DNA of 64,000 bases from NCBI GenBank assembly GCA_039619475.1, contig CM077116.1, positions 171,013,363 to 171,077,362 on the forward strand, read 5' to 3'. The DNA is from Icerya purchasi. Lineage: Eukaryota > Arthropoda > Insecta > Hemiptera > Monophlebidae. This document shows positions 1 to 11,989 of this stretch, piece after piece; the stretch's first letter is position 1, and every line of letters starts with the position of its first letter. Under the pieces are notes generated by a model that was given only the letters and a program-made list of their open reading frames with translations, ran no database searches and had not been told where the DNA came from. Position numbers and translations under genes: made by a program.

Positions 1-298
1 CGCTTCCTTTTTGAAATTATTTATTCTTTCGTTTTTATTTTAATCCAGATTGCCACATTGACAGTGTAAAATGGTCGTTTTTCTTACTATATAATCTATT
101 TTCAGGGAAGAAAAAAAAAAGAAAGTTGAATTCGTCACGTTATTTTTTTATGTTTGTTTGTAGTTTCCGAATATTTTGATCGAATTTAATTAATACTTTG
201 TTTACTCGAAAGTGTGTCAGTCAACTTTGTATCGTACGAGTACCGGTGATTGATTACCTACGAAAAACCGATAGCAGCCATCGAGCGGAGTTTAAAAA

Positions 299-1100
299 AA
301 ACAAATTCAGTCAGGCATGATGTGTTTCATGAGCTTAAGATTACTCAGTATGCTAAGTTAAAGATAACCATAATATTTATATTTACATAATCAGGGCCGT
401 GCCGGAATTTTTTTTTTTTGTGAGGGCAAGGGGATTTTCTTCGTATATTTATTTTATAAATAACAATACATTTTTCGATAATATTCATATTATTAATAAT
501 TCCGATCATTTTGATTTAGATGTGTATTAATAATTTACATAAATGAATTACCCCCCGTATATGAACATTAATAAAAATTACACATACGTTATTGATTATA
601 CTCGTAATAAAAAATTTTGAATAAAATACTAACGACGTAGTTAAAAATATAGAGCATATTTTTCTTTTTATTTCTTTTAAGAATAAGAACACCTTAAAAA
701 ATCATCAATATTTATTTTAAATTTTTGATTTTTTTCCGATGTCCGGGCATTTATAATAACTAGTTCAGTTCCAATGAGCGGAGGGGGATAATCCCCAAAA
801 CCTTCCCGTGGACACGGCCTTGTACATAATGCAAAATTCAAAACAAAGAAATCGGATTTTTCGCGATTCAAACGTAGGGGAAAACGTGATTTTTCGCTTT
901 TTTTTTGAACTTATCATTAAAATTCGAAAGTTTCATTAAGAAAATGTGAAGTACGGTGTTTCGTTCGATCTTTCTCCAACAATGTAATATCACATGCCCG
1001 GAATAAAGCACATTTTTTTTCCCCAAAAATTTCCAGCTTTCGGCGCCCCGAAAGACCTGAATATAAAGTTGTAAGTTCGGCTATATACTTTTTTCCTATA
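299..1100 (-). repeat. Dispersed repeat family R, copy 1 (interrupted)
   Basis: Read on the minus strand, this matches 4858-5190 closely. Shared blocks include the stretch around GGGCGCCGAAAGCTGG, the GGGCATGTGATATTACATTG block and the end near CATGCCTGACTGAA. Weaker relatives lie at 26520-26730 and 26810-27150. The copy is split by a MITE at 392-822. Copies 1 and 2 are in opposite orientation and enclose the copia and mariner remnants. No function is recognised and the short reading frames in it are not gene-like. The outer boundaries are approximate. Confidence 0.75.
392..822. mobile_element. hAT-type MITE, family M1 copy 1
   Basis: A 431-bp non-autonomous element bounded by imperfect inverted termini (CAGGGCCGTGCC at the left, GGACACGGCCTTG at the right). 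An exact 8-bp direct duplication, TACATAAT, sits at 384-391 and 823-830. Eight-bp duplications are typical of hAT transposases. The uninterrupted site is visible in the related repeat near 5085-5100 (ATTACGTA on the opposite strand), which confirms the insertion. The interior is AT-rich and has no coding potential. It is alignable with 5519-5933 and 42019-42433. Confidence 0.9.
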
Positions 1101-1610
1101 AAGCGGGGTCCTTCATGCATATGTTTGAGATACGTTTTGTTTTCCCCGACTTTTTTACTATTACTTATGTGAACTTCCTTTTATTCCTTATTTTTGGTTA
1201 AATAATTTTTTAACCGTAATTTTTTTGATTTTATGAAAAAGTTTCTGCGTTTTAATATTTCGAGTTTCAATTTTAAAAAGCTATCTCTTCTGGCGGTGAG
1301 TTACGAATTTTTTAAGGGTGATTTTTAAGGTCGTTTTAAATTCTACATTATGTATCCTTGACGGCTTTTTGCCACTCGGTCTAATCGATTATCTTGAAGT
1401 TATCGTTTTAAAGAGAATTTTAATTGTAACCTATGATCAAACTTTTTTGAAGTTTCAAACCGTTCGTGAATTATTGCATATTTTAATTGAATATTTTTGT
1501 CGTTTCTGAACCATCTTATCCGGGTTATTTCGTAAATTTTCCTAAAAATCATAATGTTTGTCGTTGTAAAGTTATTTATATGTTCGTCAATGTTAACGAT
1601 AACTGCATTA
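1101..1610. other. AT-rich stretch, nothing recognised
   Basis: AT-rich sequence between repeat copy 1 and the copia remnant. I see no LTR that could be paired with a second copy, no conserved reading frame and no RNA gene. Confidence 0.5.
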
Positions 1611-1613
1611 ACG

Positions 1614-4200
1614 ATGAATAGCATCGACGGAAAAATTACACAGTGAACAATGGCCAGAATTTTACCAACTGGAAGTTTAGAATGCGATGTTTGCTACAAT
1701 CGCAAAATTTGTTTCAATGTGTAGAGAACAAGCAGCCAATGATGATGCGGAAGCTGCCCCGAAATAAATACGGAAAAGCGAAAGCTCTTATCGTTCAATG
1801 CATCGCCGATTCTCATTCAGAATACGTGTAAGAGATCAATAAACGTCATATCGCAGGTGGAAACACTTATATGAAGTATTGGAAGAAAAGGCTATTCTTT
1901 CTCAGCTATACCTTAGGAGAAAACTATTAATGATGAAATATTTAGAAAACGAATCGTTCGAAAAATTTTTCCTTAAATTTGACGGTGCTATTTGAGAACT
2001 AAATAAAATCGATGGGCGCGAAAATGGGGATTAACTCACCGTTGTAAATCATTAAATCTACCCTCGTCATTCAATCCAGTAGGGACTGTGAAGCGCTGCA
2101 GGAAGAAAAAACTACGCTGGCCTTTTAGTAAAATGTAAATTATTAGATTTTATATTAAAAAAGAAAAGCCGAAAACGTAAATAAAGACTCAGAGATGCTG
2201 GCGCTTTTCGAACAAGATCGCAGAATACAAGAAAACCTTATAGGAAAGAATACGAAAAATTGAGTACGTCGAGTAAGTTTCAACCGAAAGAATATTTTAA
2301 TACCTCGTCGAACTCGATACTAGTGTAAATCAAAGCGATCTTTTCCGTTCGAATGTTATAACTGTCACAAAAATTGGTCACCGTAAAGCTGACTGTCGAT
2401 GGAAGGAAAGTATTGGTAACATCAATAAGTAAATATGGTCAGTGTGCAGAATGAAAGAAATGACGAAGAATGAATTATCATACTTCGGCGCAGTACGTCG
2501 GAACAGGAACTAACGATGAGCTAGAAATACATGCTGACAGGAATGGTTATACGGTACGTTCAAATGGTAATTATTTCTCGTCGTCAAAGAAAATGAAATC
2601 GAAATGAAATCAGCAAAACGTGGGAACGAACGAAATTAGCGATATAAGTGTTACTTTGAAGAATAATAGTAATGCCATGTTTGTGAAAGGTATTCGTCAT
2701 TATCTTTTAATTAAACGATATGGATTGTACAACGTTTGTAAACGGAGATGTAAATGTTTCAAGAAATGGTAATATACTAGGAAATCGTGACAAAAACTTA
2801 TATAAATAAAATAGAAATTCAATCTCGCCAAAAATTGCACCAAAAAATTGAAAAGGAAACATGCTTCGTAGAGAACGCGGTAAAATCGTTAGTCTCGGTC
2901 ATCGTGCAGAAAGAGCCACGTATCAGCTGCGTGAAAAAAATGTCCTCAATGGAAATTAAAATTAACACAGTGTTCGCTAATTCAGATCGTGTTCTACCTG
3001 TAAGATAAACAAAGCGAGCATTCGTACTCGAAACAGTTCGATGTATGTATTCATGAAATTGTGCGTATTTGGCGGCCGTTGGAATTAATTCGTAGTGACG
3101 TGTGCGGTCCCGATCGATCCTATAATTGTGAGAAATACTTCGTCACATTAACAATTATACACATTTTCGTGTCGTCTATTTGATTCACATAAAGAGTGAA
3201 GTGTTAGAAAAATAGAATGAATCCTTTGTTTCCGCGAATTTGAATTCTGAAAGTAGTTTCGATGTGATCGCGATGGACAATATAGTTTTACGGCGTTCAA
3301 AGAATATTGCAGAAGTAAAGGAACCAGTTTATACTTCCGGATATTCAATAGAATGGCGTTGCTGAACGGATGAATAGAACCTTAGTTGAAAAAACTCGTG
3401 CTTTATTAAAAGATTCAAAAAAATCACCCGAAACCTTTTTCGGGTTATGCATTTTAAATTGCAGCTTATTTGCTAAATAGAACTCCCATATCACCAGTCA
3501 AAGTAGTTAAAACACAAGCTGGATCATTCTATCAAAAAAATCCGAATATCTGACGTTTAAAAATTTTTGACTGTTTATGATACTGGAAATTAAAGGAAAG
3601 CAGCTTGATGATGCTTATATCTGCTAATTGGTTATTCCGAAACTAGCTATGTACTACAGGGTCCCCCCCTATGGAAGATAAAGTGTTCTCGCAGTGTTGT
3701 TTTTGATGTAAAATCTGATTTCGAAACGTTTAAAAAATCAAAAAAGCAAAATCCGAAGCCAAATGTTACATTAATTGATGATTTAATTGGAAACTTTGAA
3801 ATCGAAGAAAATAACAAAAAATCCCCGAAATAGAATCGAGTAAAAAAAGCAGCGATGTTAATGACTAAAACAATGGCAGTTGTGCAAATCAAAGTCAACG
3901 TATCAGAAAACCACTAGCATATCTGGACCATTATGAGGTATCAACTTGTTCGGCTATCTCATATGTTGAAAATGTTCCTCAAACTTATTCTCAATTGCAG
4001 GGCGAAAAGATGAAAAATTCTGGAAAGAAGCTGTTAACGAAGAAATATGTAGAATTGGCAAAAAAAAAGGGAAACATAGCTACTCGTTGAAAATTCTAAA
4101 GAGAAAGATTTAAAATTGACAGCGAATGGGTGTGGAGAATTAAAGAGTACGTAGCGTTAAAAAGCAAGATAAGTAACTTGAGGTAACCAATAAGTAGAAA
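1614..4200 (+). pseudogene. Decayed Ty1/copia polyprotein (gag-int-start of RT)
   Basis: Fragments of a copia-type polyprotein appear in the right order but in shifting frames with many stops. Gag is at about 1643-1831 (NFTNWKFRMRCLLQSQNLF, followed by a KAKALIVQCIADSHSEYV block). A CCHC zinc knuckle at about 2350-2400 (CYNCHK then HRKADC) needs a frameshift. Integrase core is at about 3075-3250 (LIRSDVCGP, YFVTLTIIH). The integrase tail is at about 3350-3500 (GVAERMNRTLVEKTRALLK, then AAYLLNRTPISP). The start of reverse transcriptase is at about 4110-4150 (EWVWRIKEY). The rest of RT and RNase H are missing and no LTR pair was found. The family would encode a self-cleaving polyprotein for cytoplasmic particles, but this copy cannot make one. 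Classification is secure; boundaries are approximate. Confidence 0.85.
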
Positions 4201-4599
4201 ATTTGAATACTATAAAAACGTATTCGCCGGTAATCGCTACTTCGACTTTATATACGTTATTACCAATTCGTTCCCCTGCTGACGTTTCCACGGTGATAAT
4301 TGTTTTAAAGCGATCGAGTTTGTTACAGTAATGAAGATTTCTTTAAAGAAAATCCTTTTTTAGGATTCCCTGTATACATACATATACGGACGGGATGTTT
4401 CTTATTATTAAGCGCTCTATTTTTAAAAAATCACTAAAAATCGAATAATGCATTTACGTGTCGAAAGTGGCAACACTTCATCAGTATAGAGTGGAGTTTA
4501 TGTTGAATAATTTGGCTGGCTAATGGTTTCAGTAAGCGCAATGTCGTTGTCCATATGCGTTTTTATCATTTCGACATTTTATCAATTAAATAAACGACA

Positions 4600-4857
4600 T
4601 ATGATTTTCTGATGAAGCTCATTTATGGCTAAATGGGTTTGACAATGAACAGAATTGGAGATTGTGGTTCGAATCCAATCCCTACGAGGTCGAAAAGAAA
4701 TCACTGCATCCTGAAAAAGTGACTGCGTGGATGGCGCTGAATAAACGCGGTGTAATCGGTCCAATTTTCAACGGGCAATTCCTATCGGAAGATGTTAGAA
4801 AAAACAGTGTTGCCCAGATTGAAAATGATAAAAGGAGCCGTGTTCCAGCAAGAATTA
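4600..4857 (+). pseudogene. Mariner-like transposase fragment
   Basis: Translation gives the block FSDEAHLWLNG (carrying the second catalytic Asp region of the mariner/Tc1 DDE/D domain), then SNPYEVEKKSLHPEKVTAWM, then RGVIGPIF. The end reads IKGAVFQQ, which in the family leads into the QQDGAPxH block. It stops abruptly at the start of repeat R copy 2, so the third catalytic residue is absent. A frameshift lies between the FSDE and NPYE blocks. There are no terminal repeats. It is an internal transposase fragment inside older repeat DNA. Confidence 0.75.
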
Positions 4858-5190
4858 CCCCTTTCGGGGCGCCGAAAGCTGGAAATTTTAGAAGAAAAAA
4901 AAAAATGTGCTTTATTCCGGGCATGTGATATTACATTGTTGGAGAGAGATCGAACGAAACACCGTACTTCACATTTTCTTAATGAAACTTTCCAATTTTA
5001 ATGATAAGTTCAAAAAAAAAACGAAAAATCACGTTCCCCCCTACGTTTGAATCGCGAAAAATCCGATTTCTTTGTTTTGAATTTTGCATTACGTAAATAT
5101 AAATATTTCGGTTATGTTTAACTTAACATACGGAGTAATACTGAGCACATGAAACATCCATGCCTGACTGAACTTGTTAAATTATTATAC
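4858..5190 (+). repeat. Dispersed repeat family R, copy 2
   Basis: Plus-oriented partner of copy 1. It begins at the GGGGCGCCGAAAGCTGG block directly after the mariner fragment and ends near CATGCCTGACTGAA. Unlike copy 1 it has no MITE, so it shows the unoccupied target site (ATTACGTA, about 5089-5096). Confidence 0.75.
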
Positions 5191-5518
5191 GCGTATCTGG
5201 GTCCATAACCTATTGAATAGAACGGTTTATCGAAATTATAATTGTTTATTATTATTACGTTACGAAAGAGAAACAAGCATTGATACAGAGAAGAAAATTA
5301 TAAAAGTAACGAACAGTGTCGGAACAACACATATACATATATATAAACAGAATGATCTAAAATATAACCAACAAGATAAAATAACCGCAATATTGCCAAT
5401 CTACAACAGATTATACCTCTCCTGCTTTATTTTTGTGAAAAATTTTTCTGCCATATATTGCGTTCATATTTGAATAGCTGGTTCCACTGGTTCTACCTGT
5501 AAACTATGTCATATCTAG

Positions 5519-5933
5519 CAGGCCCGCACCCAGAATTTTTAAGGTGGGGGGGGGGGGGGGGTTAACGATTTTCTCGACACATTTATTTTATAAATAACAA
5601 TACATTTTTCACTAATATTCGTACTATTAATAATTTACATCATTTAGATGTATATGTATTAATAGTTTACATAAATGAATTACCCCCCGTATATGAACAT
5701 TAATGAAAATTACATATATGTTATTGATTATACTCGTAATAATAAAAAGTTTTTCCTTAAGATATTAATGAAGTACCTAAAAATATGCAGCGTATTTTTT
5801 CTATTTTCTTTTAAAAGTAGGTAAAAACACCCTAAAAAAACTCATCAATATTTATTTTAAATTTGTGATTTTTTTCAGATTTCTGTGTATTTATAATAAC
5901 TACTTCAGTTCTCATGGGGAGGGGGGGAGCTTG
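5519..5933. mobile_element. hAT-type MITE, family M1 copy 2 (diverged)
   Basis: About 415 bp alignable with 392-822 over most of its length. Shared landmarks are TTTATTTTATAAATAACAAT, the AATTACCCCCCGTATATGAA block and the TCATCAATATTTATTTTAAA block. It starts CAGGCCCGCACCCAGAATTT followed by a long G run. The right terminus has decayed. A poor 8-bp duplication (ATATCTAG at 5511-5518, GTCTCTAG at 5934-5941) suggests an older insertion than copies 1 and 3. Confidence 0.75.
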
Positions 5934-5944
5934 GTCTCTAGTTG

Positions 5945-6585
5945 ACATCGATATTAAACATAAGCTGACAGCCTTATTCTGCACCATCTGCTAATGTTTT
6001 ATTTTAATTAAAGTTAATGGACGATCTTGATCTAAATGTGAAATGCTAAATAAGGGACGCGACACACGTCCAATCGGTACCAGAAATTGCTCTAAGGACA
6101 CATTCAGATCCTTTCCCACACTATCCTACCGAATACCTATTTTGTTTCATCTGTTCAGTTTAATTTGGAGTCGAATATAACTCGCAAGTTGACTGAAATG
6201 GAATTGATCTATTGTTAATAAGCGGAAACAAGTTCTTTTTTTTCTTAGTTGTTTTTTCTAAATTAATTTCTAACTGTACTTATTTATAATTTTCTTAAAT
6301 TCATTTTTGGAATTTTTTTAATCGCACCAATCCAAGACCTTCACCACGACTGTCCATTTTCCATGTAATTTATTTTAACAATAAGACTTCGAATTCAGCA
6401 TCTACTAGTGCTAACGCAGTTAATACTAAGTCCAAATTACTATTAAAAATTTTTTGAATTCCTCTAAATTTGAGTATATGCCTCAGCAGTTCTCCATTCC
6501 ATTAAGCTGAATGCATATTCATATTATAAGAAAACAAGACAAAAAAAGGGAGGGCATAAAACTTTTTATTTCATGTCTAATCATT
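5945..6585. other. AT-rich stretch, nothing recognised
   Basis: No conserved reading frame, RNA gene or structured repeat is visible here. It may be decayed continuation of the non-LTR element to its right. Confidence 0.4.
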
Positions 6586-6589
6586 CTTT

Positions 6590-7445
6590 GTTTCTTGTAT
6601 TTAAACCTTTACGTTTCTCCCTTTTTTTCGGTTTATCAACGTTTTGCAACTTAGACTGATTATCCTCATTACTTTTTTTAACTGTAAGTACTATATCAGA
6701 AAACACGTTTTTTGTAGTTCACTTGCGATTTCGTATTTTCTTGTCGTATCTTCCACATCGCTTCGGAAGATTTATTAGACTCATTAGAATTATATGTTTC
6801 TTTCGATGTACTGGCTCTCACTATAGTATCTCTAAATATTTCAGTGTTAAATGTTCTATTCAATCGGGGTAACCTACTTTAGATAAAAGAGGATTAATAT
6901 ATTTTGTTACATATGCGTTATTCTGATTGATTTCTTCATTAATAGGGAAGACTTCTTCCTCATTATCTAGGAAGAGATAATTTGTATTACTAAGACAGTG
7001 CTTATTTCCATATAATTGCAGTAACTATTATTGGGAATGTAAGTATGATGGGTATAACATTTCAGTATTCTGACCTGTCATCTTCGCTAGTACCTTCCTA
7101 AAATTACACAGTTTCTACCTTTTTGGACTTAATTTATACGTTAAATCGTGATTACCCCGACATTTAAAATAGTATTCCTTCTCACTGCATGTATTTTTAA
7201 AATGTTCCTTCAAAAAACACAATGAATCTTTTTCGTTTTTACTCTTTTACGTGAATTAGAAAAGTATGCAAATTTAAAACACTCGAAGCACTGTCTTGCA
7301 GACTGAATGAAAGGTTCGCATTCGAATTACACTTTGCTAATAAAAACATACTTAGGGATTTTATGTACACTGAAAAATATATCTAAACCGATTTTGTAAA
7401 AACGAGGGTACCTCTAGGTTTAGAAATTAATAATATCCATATTTT
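6590..7445 (-). pseudogene. Non-LTR retrotransposon ORF1 (gag) remnant
   Basis: The minus-strand conceptual translation, with frame changes, gives LPKYVFISKV, then FECEPFIQSARQCFECFKFA, then KIHCVF, then YYFKCRGNHDLTYKLSPKR. This is the usual layout just before and across the cysteine-rich knuckles of I/Jockey-type ORF1 proteins, including the closing CxGNHxxxxxxCP-like block in damaged form. The downstream part to about 6590 is lysine-rich and unconserved. Several stops and shifts make it non-functional. No ORF2 was found beside it. The assignment rests on the knuckle region and is moderately sure. Confidence 0.55.
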
Positions 7446-8530
7446 CATGGATTTAGTAATTTGTTTAAAATGTTCCATCATGTGAATCAATAAATATTGT
7501 AGCGACTCACTGTCCATTGATAAACCTTAATTTTACACACTCATATACATAAACATACACTACACTTTATTGACATATTTATCCGCATAGCGGGATTGGT
7601 ATACCATTTTTACGCTAATATTACAATATGTCTAAGGATGCGAGCGGCGGTGGCCTAATAATAATAATAATATGAATAATAATAACATAATAATAACGAT
7701 GTGACTGAGAAGCCTTCCCTTATCATATGGCAAATGTAATGCATTTGATAACTTGAAATAATTTTAAGTTCAATTAATAATAAAAATATTTCGGCGCTGT
7801 AGCAAAAAACTAAAAATATTTAATTACCTTAATGGTATAAAATTAATTAAAATAATCGGAAGAAAGATAAACTCAAATAAACACACGTAGCAAAGAAAAT
7901 GTGCTGCAATGAAAAATGTAAGAGTAAAGATCTGTTTGTCTGTAAAGCATTGTTTTTCCTTGCTAGATCAGCAGTTGTAAGAAGTGTTGATTCTGATATT
8001 TCGAAGCAAGAAATTTACACGGACTGTGTTTGTTTGAAATTTAAAAAGTAGTACGTTTAGGAAGACGAATTTATACAGACAATTGCTTAGAATGTTTTCT
8101 TTTAGAATTATTTCATTTTCGGTCTCGTATTTATATGATATTCAAGCATTTTATTTGCAATTTACTTATTTTCCCCACTTATGTTTTCCTAGCCATTCCC
8201 TGTGCCTGAATTCCATGTCTGATTCTTTACTTTTCATATTCTCCAGCCAGTTATTGGGCAGCAATACACTTATACTTATAATTTATTGTTTCGTGTGTAT
8301 TTTTAAATTAATCTAACAACTATTCATTACAATAAAATTGTATTTGTATATATTTTTATTCATGCAGTCTTAATGTTTATTACCATCTTTTATTCTTTAT
8401 TTAAAGTTAAACAGCGGCGAAACAACCGAACATTGTGAGTGGGTGCTCAAAGCATTATCGGTGACCAAAAAAAAAAAAAAAAGAAAAAAAAGGATGACTA
8501 TTTTTTCAAAATTACAAATGTGACTTCAGG
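7446..8530. other. AT-rich intergenic DNA
   Basis: Includes an AT-rich simple-sequence patch of AAT/ATA units at about 7656-7700. No gene or recognisable mobile element is seen. Confidence 0.4.
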
Positions 8531-8544
8531 TTCAAGTGTATTTT

Positions 8545-8822
8545 TAACAGACTTCAAAAAAGGAGGAGGTATTCAATTCGACTGTATTCTTTTTTTTTTT
8601 TTTTTTTTTTTTTTATGTGTGTTACCACAGAACTTTCTTCTAGGTGAATCGATTTTGATGATTCTTCTTTTATTTGAAAGGTGATGTTTCTCATGTGGTG
8701 GTCCCATTTAAATTTGATCAAGATCTGACCGATAGTTTTTGAGTTATCCTTAATAATGCGGGAGATTGAAGCTTTTCGGATGCTTTTCATTCATGATTGT
8801 TTTCACCGTCGGATTAGATTTA
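8545..8822. repeat. Retroelement-derived fragment with poly-T tract
   Basis: The block GACTTCAAAAAAGGAGGAGG (8551-8570) is a short motif I recognise as recurrent in insect interspersed repeats. It is followed by a 28-nt T run. The stretch 8773-8820 (TTTCGGATGCTTTTCAT, then TTTTCACCGTCGGATTAGAT) matches 23198-23245, the N-terminal ORF1 region of the I-clade element further right. This is therefore a small orphan piece of a related retroelement. Confidence 0.5.
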
Positions 8823-8952
8823 TTGACTTAAAATACTATAAATTTGCCAAATTATCATGGAAATGTAGCTTTTGATGTTTTCACACCGTGGAAATATCTG
8901 TTCTTATTAAAATGTTTTAATTTAATTGAATAAAAATGCACTAAAAAGTAAA

Positions 8953-9409
8953 AAATAAAATGCTTTTTTACAAAAAATAAGTACCGATACTTGAAGGTTT
9001 ATTATACAAATTTAAAAATGCACTAAAAAGTAAAAAATAATTACTCCCGATTAGAAAATATATATATCAGAGTGATATAACACCTTAAGGGTGATATCGT
9101 AATTCTTATACAACATTAAAACCTTAATTAGAGTTGGAATTAAATTCATATTAAAAGAATAATTAAAAACTGCATTAAATGTTCATTAAATTGTTCCTAG
9201 ATATAGTAACACGAATTTAATTCCAACTCTAATTAAGGTTTTAATGTTGTATAAGAATTACGATATCACCCTTAAGGTGTTATATCACTCTGATATATAT
9301 ATATATTTTATCGGGAGTAATTATTTTTTACTTTTTAGTGCATTTTTAAATTTGTATAAGAAACATTTAAGTATCGGTATTTATTTTTTGTAAAAAAGCA
9401 TTTTATTTT
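8953..9409. repeat. 457-bp foldback (long inverted repeat)
   Basis: The left arm 8953-9149 and right arm 9212-9409 are near-perfect inverted repeats of about 197 bp around a 62-bp spacer. Outer ends are AAAATAAAATGCTTTTTTAC and its complement. It has no coding capacity. The sequence GCACTAAAAAGTAAAAAATAA also occurs just outside the left arm, so part of the unit is duplicated there. It is probably a foldback MITE, but I could not identify a convincing target duplication. Confidence 0.85.
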
Positions 9410-9868
9410 CCTTCAATTTACGTAGTTGTTCGATTTTCATTAGATTTTGTGCTAAACTGTCTAAATATGGTCTCACGACAACATTTTATTTGTGTAGAAT
9501 CAGTGTTAAATTAAAACGTAAGTCTTCGCTGCGGGGTGTTCATCGCAATTGAGTGGGTACCCGGACATCCCTGGATCCTCTGCTGTTGCACCCCTGAAGT
9601 TAAACTGTTTTTGTTTTTCGTTTTTATTTTATACTCTTATAGATTATCTTATATTATTTTTCATTTACATGTTTTTCGTTAAATTTAAACTATTTTTGTG
9701 CACTAGTTCTATTTTCATTTTTATCGCTTACTATTTTTTTTTTTTTCTATTTGTTACCTTTTTTTGCTATAATTTTGAAACAGTTGTTTTTAGGACTTGC
9801 CGAATAATTTATGAATGTATAATTAACAAATTTTACACAAACAATGTAATTCTGTTCATAACTACTGT

Positions 9869-10251
9869 CAGTGGCGGATTAGGGCTAGGTCCGCGAGGCT
9901 TTGACCTAGGGCGGCAACATTTGAGGGACGCCAAAATTAAAAAAGTTGCTAAAATTTAAAAGACACCTGAACTCAAACGATTTTTTTTTTTTTTTTTTCG
10001 GTCGTTTAAAAGTCGAAATTGATGAAGTTTTCCGTCGAAGACAACATCTTGTGATTTTATGTATCAAAGAATAATATATTTTTATCGTAATTGAAGTTTA
10101 TCATGCATATGTAAGAATTGCTAATTTTGACTTTAAAAACTGTTATCGAAACCCGTCGATGTGTATGTATATGTATTTTTTTTTTTTCATTACAAGAAAG
10201 ACGATATACCAGCATAGGCCTAGAACGTCATCACTATCAAATCCATCACTG
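9869..10251. mobile_element. hAT-type MITE (383 bp)
   Basis: The left terminus CAGTGGCGGATT and right terminus AAATCCATCACTG form imperfect inverted repeats. They are flanked by 8-bp duplications ACTACTGT (9861-9868) and ACTACCGT (10252-10259), 7 of 8 identical. Length, termini and duplication size fit a non-autonomous hAT element. The interior contains a T run and no transposase. Sequence just inside the left end is GC-rich, unlike the flanks. Confidence 0.8.
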
Positions 10252-10259
10252 ACTACCGT

Positions 10260-11760
10260 ATGCCTAATAGATTTTCTTGTATATTTTTTAATAACTTGCT
10301 ATTACTATATAAAATGTATTCTGTAGTATTTTTTCCCCTTTAAAAAATAGCATCACTAGAATTAAACTCTTACTTCATCTTCTGTGGTGCCTGCACTGCT
10401 GTCCTTTGTTGCGTCCATTTCGGACCGCCTAGCTATTTAGTTTTTTAGCTTAGCTTTTCCTATTGTTGGGTTCATGCTGCTGGCGCGTCTACAAAAAAAG
10501 AACAACTCTTGATTAAAGAATTGTGTAGCAGTATTCATTAGAAATGATTAACTTCCCTTATGATTATAACAAAATTACTATTTATAGAGCAAGAATAAAA
10601 GGTTGTATTTAAAATTAATGCTACAAAAGAAATGAAACAATACGAATTACCTGATCTATGTGTAGTTCCATCAATGTTATTTTATGCTGCTAACACAAAC
10701 AAACGAAACGCGACTAAGCGGTTAATTAAAGAAGCTATTGAAATGGAAAGAGATAAAAATTTTAACGAAAATGACAGTTTTAAAAGACGGCGATCGATCA
10801 ACTTAACAAAAAACCAGTAATTAACCAATCGGATGCACATCTGTGAATGTTATGTATTTATTTAAGGAGTGTGGGGTTTTCGCAGCCCATTTTAGTGTGT
10901 TTTGTTTTGATGATGAAAGAAGTAATATTATTCGAAACATCAATAGAAAAAAATTGTGACGTGATTTTTACCGAAAATATTTGGTGAACAATAATTTGAA
11001 TCATAATTTGTTCGTATCTTTATAACTTGGAATTTATACTATTCCTCGTATACACTCGTATATATGCTAAAAAAATTTCTTTTAAGTTTTTGAAGGTTCT
11101 GATTAAAAATTTGATTTACCCAAGGAATTCTGCTTCAAATAACCTAAAATGATCGAAATACACGTCAGTTTTAGAAATAAATTTATTAGAATCGTCGATA
11201 TTTATATAACTTTTTAAAAGATTTGATATGCTTTTAAATATTATAAAATTTCATAAACTAGAAATTATAAGGCAATTAATATTTACACAAATAATAATTA
11301 TTATTACAATAATTCACTGAAAAAACAACAGCTCTTATATTCATTATCATTTTGGTAATCTGGTTAATTGAGCTTTACGTTTTTTTAGAATTCAATTCTT
11401 AATACATTTAAAAAAATACCATACAACTTTATTTAGAACTGTTTTCGTATCTTGTTTCAGGCATAAATTTAAAAAAAAAAATTAATTAAATGTAGCTTAA
11501 GATTTTTCTTTTTGAAATGCTGTGAATGAAACAAATATTTTTCATAATTGAATTCAATAAAATAATTTCACATTAAATACGAAAAAAATTCTCTATTTAA
11601 TGAAAAATTGAAGGAAAAACTGCAAGAGTTCCAAAGCATCAGAAATATATACAATGTCAGTATTTCGCTTCATGGGAAAGAAGAAAATTAAACATAGTAC
11701 TCGTAAAACAGCAAGAAAAAATATCTAAAAAAATGATGTTACTCGCTAATCAACAAACTT
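10260..11760. other. AT-rich intergenic DNA
   Basis: No conserved protein is recognised. A short frame at 10632-10820 encodes a lysine-rich peptide without family resemblance and is probably chance. Confidence 0.4.
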
Positions 11761-11764
11761 AACA

Positions 11765-11985
11765 TTGTTTAACATTTACATTAATAAAGTAACTAATTGT
11801 GTCTTGTCGTCCATACCCGACCGGCTTTTACTAATGATCTTAACATCTCCTTATCGTTTAAATTTCCTTTTAACGTTCAGAAAATTCTCCAGAAAACTAT
11901 TAATAAAGTACAGAGTTGGTCTGAAAAGAGCGGACTGGTCACTGTATATTTCGACCTTTGCAGGGAGCGCCGTTTCTCTCTGAGT
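11765..11985 (+). pseudogene. Non-LTR reverse transcriptase fragment
   Basis: Two frames together give the palm region of an I/R1-like reverse transcriptase. The first is FNIYINKVTNCVLSSI (the block before the catalytic box). The second is PAFTNDLNIS, where the family has xLFADDLxIx, followed by LQKTINKVQSWSEKSGL, which is the standard helix after the box. The catalytic FADD has become FTND and a frameshift separates the two blocks. It is a short dead fragment with no neighbouring parts. Confidence 0.65.
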
Positions 11986-11989
11986 TTGT

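Noticed and set aside
4660..4690. GGTTCGAATCC, a Pol III B-box-like sequence
   Set aside because: It falls inside the mariner transposase fragment and no A box or tRNA fold precedes it.
9549..9959. 136-codon frame on the plus strand
   Set aside because: The peptide is a Phe/Tyr/Ile-rich translation of T-rich DNA and runs into a hAT MITE; no family resemblance.
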